Position numbers and translations under genes: made by a program. This document shows positions 4,835-9,129 of a stretch of DNA of 9,129 nt, in pieces. Each line of letters begins with the position of its first letter. Positions within the stretch are counted from its first letter, which is position 1. The notes below the pieces were generated by a model. That model was not told the origin of the DNA. It ran no database searches and was given only the letters and a program-made list of their open reading frames with translations. The stretch comes from CAYNUJ01 sp964621225. Lineage in GTDB: Bacteria; Bacteroidota; Ignavibacteria; Ignavibacteriales; Melioribacteraceae. Where the stretch lies: NCBI GenBank assembly GCA_964621225.1, contig CAZULK010000106.1, positions 1 through 9,129 on the forward strand, in the 5' to 3' direction.

Positions 4835-5926
4835 ATGTCAAAAAGAAGAGTTACCTACCTATTAATTTTTATTATTAGTTTTTCTCAATTATTTGCTTCG
4901 GAGCACGGTATATATACCAAAGTGTTCAGTAATGTTAAATCAGGCATCGACGATGCAGGAAGCAAAATAGTTGAAGCATTGAAATCTTCAGGCTACGAAA
5001 TACTGGCCTTCAGGGATATTGAAACTCCCGCAATAGTTCGCGAAGAAAACAACTGTAATTTTAAAGCGAAACAAATCTTATTTACATCAAATGAATTAAC
5101 GAGTAAATTATGTGGAATTTCAAACAAGTATTTACTCGGTTCATTTTTACGTGTTAGTTTGTACGAAGACGAAAACGGTTTGCAAGTGAATATTGCGAAT
5201 CCGGAGACAATCGGAAGGATTGTACTAAACGATTTATGGGAAAACGGAGAAGAAGAAAAATATAATTCTGCCGTTAAATGGTTGAGTGATTTTACAGATA
5301 AACTTATTTCTCAAATTCACTCTACCAACCTGGGTAAAAAGGTTATAACGGATTTGCCTCCCATCCGTTCCGATGAAGATTTAAGGGAATCTTCCAAGGA
5401 TATGTTTATGATGGTTGGTCCGATGACCTTCTTTAACGACGAAGATCAATTCCCCGTTATTTATGAAACTCCGGCTCAAGACGGGAAAAACGGGCTAAAA
5501 TCATTGCTCTCCAAATTCGAAACTAACTTAAAAAAATTCAAACCGACAAAAGATGATATTGAATACAGACTAACCAAAAATGCCAATGTTTTGAAATGGA
5601 AAATAGTTGGTAAAATATTTTCTCCCGATTCAACAGCAATGTTAATTGGAATCACAAGGCCAAGAACAGAAGGTCTGTCATTCCATATTGCAGGCGCAGC
5701 AAGGGAAAACGAAAAGAATATGTGTCCCGGAATAGACCATGCCGCAGCATACCCAATAGAAGTGCTGGCCGTTTACGAAAACAATAAAATTAAAGTATAT
5801 ACGGCAAGGGAGATGTTCAGAATGGATATGTATTTCTGGGATGCGGGAATGCAGGCATTTATGAACCACATGAGTATGCCTTCTCTGTTAGACGACTCTA
5901 TTAAAAGAGCTCTACTAAATAAATAA
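4835..5926 (+). CDS. Exported protein with DUF302-like domain(s), function unknown
   Basis: Protein of 363 residues with a Sec signal peptide: MSKRR, then the hydrophobic core VTYLLIFIISFSQLF, with likely cleavage after A21 (LFA|S). The rest has no membrane span, so it is probably periplasmic. Residues 35-135 resemble DUF302: IVEALKSSGYEILAFRDIE, a middle strand with KAKQILF, then RVSLYEDENGLQVNIANPE. The C-terminus (296-355) has a compact conserved-looking block: MCPGIDHAAAYPIEVLAVYE, then a methionine-rich segment EMFRMDMYFWDAGMQAFMNHM, which may be a second, diverged DUF302-like half. Cysteines are C74, C93 and C297. The ATG at 4835 is preferred because it starts the signal peptide and has CAGGA at 4823-4827; a TTG at 4781 in frame would bury the signal behind 18 residues. 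The FadL-like gene follows after 23 nt, so the two are probably co-transcribed. The DUF302 match is by eye. Confidence 0.75.
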   Translation: MSKRRVTYLLIFIISFSQLFASEHGIYTKVFSNVKSGIDDAGSKIVEALKSSGYEILAFRDIETPAIVREENNCNFKAKQILFTSNELTSKLCGISNKYLLGSFLRVSLYEDENGLQVNIANPETIGRIVLNDLWENGEEEKYNSAVKWLSDFTDKLISQIHSTNLGKKVITDLPPIRSDEDLRESSKDMFMMVGPMTFFNDEDQFPVIYETPAQDGKNGLKSLLSKFETNLKKFKPTKDDIEYRLTKNANVLKWKIVGKIFSPDSTAMLIGITRPRTEGLSFHIAGAARENEKNMCPGIDHAAAYPIEVLAVYENNKIKVYTAREMFRMDMYFWDAGMQAFMNHMSMPSLLDDSIKRALLNK

Positions 5927-5949
5927 TACTCAACAACAAGGAGTAACAA

Positions 5950-7227
5950 ATGAAAAAACTAAGCAGCTTTATCACAGCACTATTAATTTCACTAATTATT
6001 ACTTCGCCGGCAATGGCAAACGGATTAAGTCTAAATTCCGTTGGTGCTAGAGCAATGGGAATGGGCGGAGCATTTGTTGGATTGGCAAACGACGGTTCTG
6101 CCATCTATTGGAACCCTGCAGGATTAGCCGGTTTGCCTTCACGCGTCTATCTTTACGGTACCGGCATTATGCCAACCGGTTCATACAAGATGGACCTGGC
6201 AAATATCGATGCTTCGATGGTTAACAATATTTACACTGCTCCCGGATTATTCTTTAATTACACAACAAAAAAACTTGCCTTTGGTTTAGGTGTATATGTA
6301 CCTGCCGGCTTAGGGGCTGAATGGGACCCTGCAGATTTGGGATATCCTGCAAACTCCGATTTAAAACTTTCTTCGCAAATTGGGGTTATTAATATTTCTC
6401 CCGCTATAGCATATCAGCTCACCAATAAATTTTCTGTAGGATTGGCTGTTAATATTTCATATGCAATGTTTGATATGTATCAACCTGTAATGCAGGATGT
6501 AAACGGGGACGGCATACCGGAATTATTCCAATATGAAGAATCTTCGAACGGAACCGGATTCAGCGCTACCCTGGGATTAAAATACGACTTCTCCGAAAAG
6601 TTTTCTGCAGGCGCAACCGTTCGCTTGGCAAGCAAAGTTAAAATGAGCGGAACTGCTAAGAACCCATTATTCACAAAATTACCTAATATGCCTCCTGTTG
6701 TTGTTCCGGGTCCTGGCGAAAGTGATTTCGACAGAGATATTACCTGGCCTCTTTGGATTGCAGGCGGTATAGCTTACAAACCCACTGATAAATTGACATT
6801 TGTTTTGGACGCTCAATACAGCCAGTGGAGTGAATTAGATGAACTGTCGACACTATTCAACGATGCATACTGGGCAGCAGCAATGAAACAAAGCGATGGT
6901 GATAAATTTGTTTTGAAATGGGAAGATAAGATACAAATCCGCACAGGTGCGGAATATAAATTCTCCGATTCGTTTACAGGCAGATTGGGTTATTATTACG
7001 ATCCTGCCCCGGCACCTGATGAAACGGTTAATATACTTTTCCCATCCTCCACAAACCACGTTATTACAGGCGGCTTCAGTTACACTTCAGGTAAATTCTT
7101 GATTGAAGGCGGAGCCGAATATTTATTCGGAGCGGAAAGAGATGTTGAACCTGCGCCACATAATATGGCAGGTAAACATCAAATGAGCATATTCAGTTTT
7201 AGCGTTGGTTTGGGATATTCACTGTAG
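5950..7227 (+). CDS. OmpP1/FadL/TodX-family outer-membrane channel
   Basis: Outer-membrane beta-barrel of 425 residues that takes up hydrophobic compounds by lateral diffusion. The signal peptide is MKKLSSFITALLISLIITSP with cleavage after AMA (residue 23). The mature N-terminus is the FadL hatch signature: NGLSLNSVGARAMGMGGAFV, then LANDGSAIYWNPAGLAGL (45-62). Alternating-strand barrel sequences rich in G, Y and F follow, for example FSVGLAVNISYAMF, GFSATLGLKYDF and FTGRLGYYYDP. The last strand ends in FSFSVGLGYSL. The length is normal for the family. A calcium-loop-like DVNGDGIPE (183-191) sits in an apparent extracellular loop. AGGAG at 5939-5943 supports the ATG. It is second in a two-gene unit with the exported DUF302-like protein and is followed by a strong terminator. 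The substrate is unknown; fatty acids, aromatics or other hydrophobic molecules are possible. Confidence 0.95.
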   Translation: MKKLSSFITALLISLIITSPAMANGLSLNSVGARAMGMGGAFVGLANDGSAIYWNPAGLAGLPSRVYLYGTGIMPTGSYKMDLANIDASMVNNIYTAPGLFFNYTTKKLAFGLGVYVPAGLGAEWDPADLGYPANSDLKLSSQIGVINISPAIAYQLTNKFSVGLAVNISYAMFDMYQPVMQDVNGDGIPELFQYEESSNGTGFSATLGLKYDFSEKFSAGATVRLASKVKMSGTAKNPLFTKLPNMPPVVVPGPGESDFDRDITWPLWIAGGIAYKPTDKLTFVLDAQYSQWSELDELSTLFNDAYWAAAMKQSDGDKFVLKWEDKIQIRTGAEYKFSDSFTGRLGYYYDPAPAPDETVNILFPSSTNHVITGGFSYTSGKFLIEGGAEYLFGAERDVEPAPHNMAGKHQMSIFSFSVGLGYSL

Positions 7228-7235
7228 GTGAGTAG

Positions 7236-7266
7236 AAAAAAGGGCGATTTCGATCGCCCTTTTTTT
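7236..7266. terminator. Bidirectional rho-independent terminator
   Basis: Stem AAAAAAGGGCGAT (7236-7248), tetraloop TTCG, ATCGCCCTTTTTT (7253-7265), T-run to 7266. The A-run on the left supplies the T-run for the opposite strand, so it serves both the FadL-family gene (stop at 7225-7227) and the convergent MarR gene, whose TAA (7267-7265) overlaps the stem end. Confidence 0.97.
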
Positions 7267-7732
7267 ATATCTTGTTTTCCTTCCAAGTCTTAAGCGCTTT
7301 CAAAGTTTCTCTTAAAGCAAATATTATCACTTCCCTATTCTCTTCATCTATCTTATCCAGAATTTCTTGATGAATAAGTACATGATTTTCTTGAATGTTA
7401 TTGAGGAAAGGACGACTTTGTGGAGTAATGTGAACCAGTACATTCCTCTTGTCGGTTGGGTCAACTCGCCTTTCAATTAATTTCTTATCCTCAAGCGAAG
7501 TAAGAATATGCGTTATTCTTCCAGGAGTAAGAGCAAGTTCGTTGGCAATCTCTTTAATGGAACGAACATTTTCTTTGTTGAATAAACGCAAACATCTAAA
7601 TTCTGCCGGAGTTAAATTGAATAACGAAGCAAAATATTTTTCCTTTTCCTGACAAGTCTTGGATAAATTACAAGTTAATTCGGCCATTTCTTTGGCTAAT
7701 TGAATTTCTGTTAATTCTGCTAAATCTGGCAT
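7265..7732 (-). CDS. MarR-family transcriptional regulator
   Basis: Cytoplasmic dimeric winged-helix regulator of 155 residues. After an N-terminal dimerisation helix (1-35), residues 38-105 form the DNA-binding domain: LTPAEFRCLRLFNKE, SIKEIANELALTPGRITHILTSLEDKKLI (helix-turn-helix, 58-86), ERRVDPTDKRNVLVHIT (the DxRD-like wing, 87-103). A C-terminal helix (115-150) completes the dimer interface. C21, C27 and C47 lie in or near the region where thiol-sensing MarR proteins (OhrR type) carry their redox cysteine, but alignment is needed to say more. The start at 7732 is supported by AGAGAGG about 5 nt upstream on the minus strand (plus-strand 7738-7744). It is convergent with the FadL-family gene and divergent from the AHSA1 gene, so autoregulation and control of the 7933-9082 pair are plausible. 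Effector unknown. Confidence 0.94.
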   Translation of the reverse strand: MPDLAELTEIQLAKEMAELTCNLSKTCQEKEKYFASLFNLTPAEFRCLRLFNKENVRSIKEIANELALTPGRITHILTSLEDKKLIERRVDPTDKRNVLVHITPQSRPFLNNIQENHVLIHQEILDKIDEENREVIIFALRETLKALKTWKENKI

Positions 7733-7932
7733 TTCAACCTCTCTAATACTTTACATTCTAAAGTAATTATTTATTATTGGATGCGCAAGTATTTTTATGA
7801 ATATGAAAAAATTTTAATATTTATTGGATGAGCTACTATATAAAAGGACTCTATAATTTTAGCTTATAAATTAATATTCTGTTAATTTGATCTATCATTT
7901 TTTATATTGGAAGAATAAATATAGGAGTAATT
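7733..7932. promoter_or_regulatory. Divergent intergenic region with 10-bp direct repeat
   Basis: This 200-bp AT-rich gap must hold the promoters of the MarR gene (minus) and the AHSA1 gene (plus). TTATTGGATG occurs twice, at 7774-7783 and 7821-7830, each followed by cGC or aGC, with starts 47 bp apart. These could be regulator sites, though MarR proteins usually bind palindromes. TATATT at 7903-7908 is a possible -10 for the plus-strand genes. No promoter can be placed with confidence. Confidence 0.4.
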
Positions 7933-8379
7933 ATGAAAGCAACAGATCCTCCGGTAATTGTTGAAGAAGAATATGAAGTTAATCGCAATGTAGTTTGGGA
8001 TGCATTGACCAATCCGGAAACAATGAGAAAATGGTATTTTGAGAACATCCCCGACTTTCAACCGAAAGTTGGATTCAAAACAAAATTTATTGTGGAAAAC
8101 GAAGGAAGAGTATTTCCACATTTGTGGGAAGTGACGGAAGTTGTTCCGTTAGAAAAAATTTCATACACATGGAGGTTCGAAAATTGGGCCGGGGACGGAT
8201 ATGTGGTTTTCACTCTATCGGACACCCCGGAAGGCACTAAACTTAAATTGGAAAACTTCGTCACAGAAGATTTTGATGATTCGGTTCCCGAATTCAAAAG
8301 AGAAAGTTGCGAAGGTGGTTGGACATTTTTTTTGAAACAAAGACTGAAAAACTTTTTGGATGAGCATGACAAAAAATAA
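7933..8379 (+). CDS. SRPBCC/AHSA1 (START-like) domain protein
   Basis: Single-domain cytoplasmic protein of 148 residues with the helix-grip fold used to bind hydrophobic ligands. The family pattern is clear: an opening strand VIVEEEYEVNRNVVWDALTNPETMRKWY (8-35), a central WEVTEVVPLEKISYTWRFENW (65-85), VVFTLSDTPEGTKLKLENF (91-109), and a long C-terminal helix FKRESCEGGWTFFLKQRLKNFLDE (121-144) typical of AHSA1 (Aha1 C-terminal-like) proteins. The specific ligand or role is unknown. Many members sit with ArsR or MarR regulators; here a MarR gene is divergent. AGGAG at 7923-7927 supports the ATG. Its 3' end overlaps the next gene by 20 bp, indicating an operon with translational coupling. Confidence 0.92.
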   Translation: MKATDPPVIVEEEYEVNRNVVWDALTNPETMRKWYFENIPDFQPKVGFKTKFIVENEGRVFPHLWEVTEVVPLEKISYTWRFENWAGDGYVVFTLSDTPEGTKLKLENFVTEDFDDSVPEFKRESCEGGWTFFLKQRLKNFLDEHDKK

Positions 8380-9082
8380 TGTGAAGAAAGTAATCTCGGA
8401 AATTAAAGAAATTGGGAATCCGGAAATTGCCAACCATTCTCAAAGATTCTTCAAAACAGGCAAAGGCGAATATGGTGAAGGGGATAAATTTCTGGGAATC
8501 CGTGTTCCGCAAATCCGTAAATTTGTAGCTAAATATCATACGCTGGAAATTAAAGAAATTGTTGAGATACTTCATTCCGAATATCATGAACTTCGACTTT
8601 TTGCTTTATTGACACTTGTTAAAAAATTCTCCAAATGTAAAGATGAAATTTGCAAAAAAGGGATTTTCGACACATACCTGGATAACACAAAGTATATAAA
8701 TAATTGGGACTTAATTGACACCACAGCACCGCAAATAATCGGTGGTTATCTGATGAACAAAGGAAGAAATATTCTTTACAAATTTGCAAAATCGGATAAC
8801 CTTTGGGAAAGGCGAATTAGTATAATTTCCACATTTCAATTTATTAAAGCGAATGATTTCGGCGATACATTAAAGATTTCCGAAATTTTATTGAACGACT
8901 CGCATGATTTGATTCACAAGGCAGTAGGTTGGATGTTAAGGGAAGTAGGTAATAGAAGCATATCAACTGAAGAAGAATTTCTCAAAAAGTATTACAAAAA
9001 CATGCCGAGAACCATGCTCAGGTATGCAATAGAAAAATTTCCGGAAGAGAAAAGGAAAGCATATTTGCTCGGAAAGATTTGA
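8360..9082 (+). CDS. AlkD-like DNA alkylation repair protein (HEAT-like repeat DNA glycosylase family)
   Basis: All-helical protein of 240 residues, the usual AlkD length. In Bacillus cereus AlkD the key residues are W109, D113, R148 and W187. Here W116 and D120 (NNWDLID) keep the spacing of 4, and R152 (WERRISI) and W191 (KAVGWMLREVG) keep the spacing of 39. The N-terminal GIRVPQIRKFVAKY (46-59) and C-terminal PRTMLRYAIEKFPEEKRKAYL (216-236) are also family features. It probably excises positively charged alkylated bases (N3-methyladenine or N7-methylguanine) without base flipping. The start lies inside the AHSA1 gene; ATG 8366 is an alternative, with GGATGA at 8358-8363 acting as a weak ribosome binding site. 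Coupling to AHSA1 is by overlap. Catalytic residues are intact, so activity is likely. Confidence 0.93.
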   Translation: MSMTKNNVKKVISEIKEIGNPEIANHSQRFFKTGKGEYGEGDKFLGIRVPQIRKFVAKYHTLEIKEIVEILHSEYHELRLFALLTLVKKFSKCKDEICKKGIFDTYLDNTKYINNWDLIDTTAPQIIGGYLMNKGRNILYKFAKSDNLWERRISIISTFQFIKANDFGDTLKISEILLNDSHDLIHKAVGWMLREVGNRSISTEEEFLKKYYKNMPRTMLRYAIEKFPEEKRKAYLLGKI

Positions 9083-9093
9083 TGGGCACTTTG

Positions 9094-9129
9094 ATGGGGA
9101 ACCCAATACCCCATTGGGTTTTAACCCAA
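9094..9129. repeat. Cluster of overlapping inverted repeats at the window end
   Basis: Three mutually exclusive pairings occupy 36 bp: ATGGGG (9094-9099) with CCCCAT (9109-9114); AACCCAAT (9100-9107) with ATTGGGTT (9113-9120); and TTGGGTT (9114-9120) with AACCCAA (9123-9129). It begins 11 nt after the AlkD-like stop codon and may continue beyond the window. It could be a transcript-end hairpin or the start of an extragenic repeat. Confidence 0.6.

Noticed and set aside
1..9129. CRISPR array, tRNA/rRNA genes, transposase or prophage genes
   Set aside because: No regularly spaced repeats, no cloverleaf or rRNA signatures, and no coding frame with transposase or phage motifs were seen on either strand.

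Overview
The window is a gene-dense, AT-rich bacterial chromosome segment with no RNA genes, no CRISPR array and no intact mobile element. An OmpP1/FadL outer-membrane protein and two Sec-type signal peptides indicate a Gram-negative envelope. Base composition, purine-rich ribosome binding sites and gene content would suit an anaerobic or microaerophilic member of the Bacteroidota/Chlorobiota (FCB) side of the tree, for example an Ignavibacteria-like lineage. That placement is a guess from style and content; no marker gene is present.

Layout. (1) 1-974, minus strand: the N-terminal two thirds of a sodium-dependent transporter of the neurotransmitter:sodium symporter (LeuT/MhsT-like) family, cut by the window edge in TM8. 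(2) 975-1409: an AT-rich divergent intergenic region with a perfect 14-bp-arm palindrome and a compact promoter/operator for the next gene. (3) 1410-4585, plus strand: a tight five-gene operon made of a MerR regulator with an eight-cysteine 'two-CW' tail, an SQR-type flavoprotein, a DUF1641 protein, a TusE/DsrC-type sulfur carrier and a DsrE2/DsrE3-like sulfurtransferase. (4) 4586-4834: a strongly structured intergenic element with a long hairpin, then the promoter region of the next pair. (5) 4835-7227, plus: an exported DUF302-like protein and a FadL-family outer-membrane channel, closed by a strong bidirectional terminator shared with a convergent gene. (6) 7265-7732, minus: a MarR-family regulator. 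(7) 7933-9082, plus: an AHSA1/SRPBCC protein overlapping an AlkD-like DNA alkylation repair protein. The window ends in a cluster of overlapping inverted repeats.

How the genes may work together. The centrepiece is the operon 1410-4585. A membrane-associated flavoprotein that can oxidise sulfide to persulfide or polysulfide sulfur is encoded with two cytoplasmic proteins of known sulfur-relay families (DsrE-like and TusE/DsrC-like), plus DUF1641, a recurrent SQR neighbour of unknown function. The DsrC-like protein keeps only the penultimate cysteine (CysA); CysB is alanine. It therefore looks like a one-thiol persulfide carrier rather than a trisulfide-forming partner of DsrAB, and no dsrAB genes are seen here. 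The MerR protein heads the operon, so its cysteine-rich tail is a natural candidate for sensing reactive sulfur, redox state or a metal. The exported DUF302-like protein and FadL-like channel downstream may be functionally linked, but a structured gap of about 250 bp separates them and they have their own candidate promoter.
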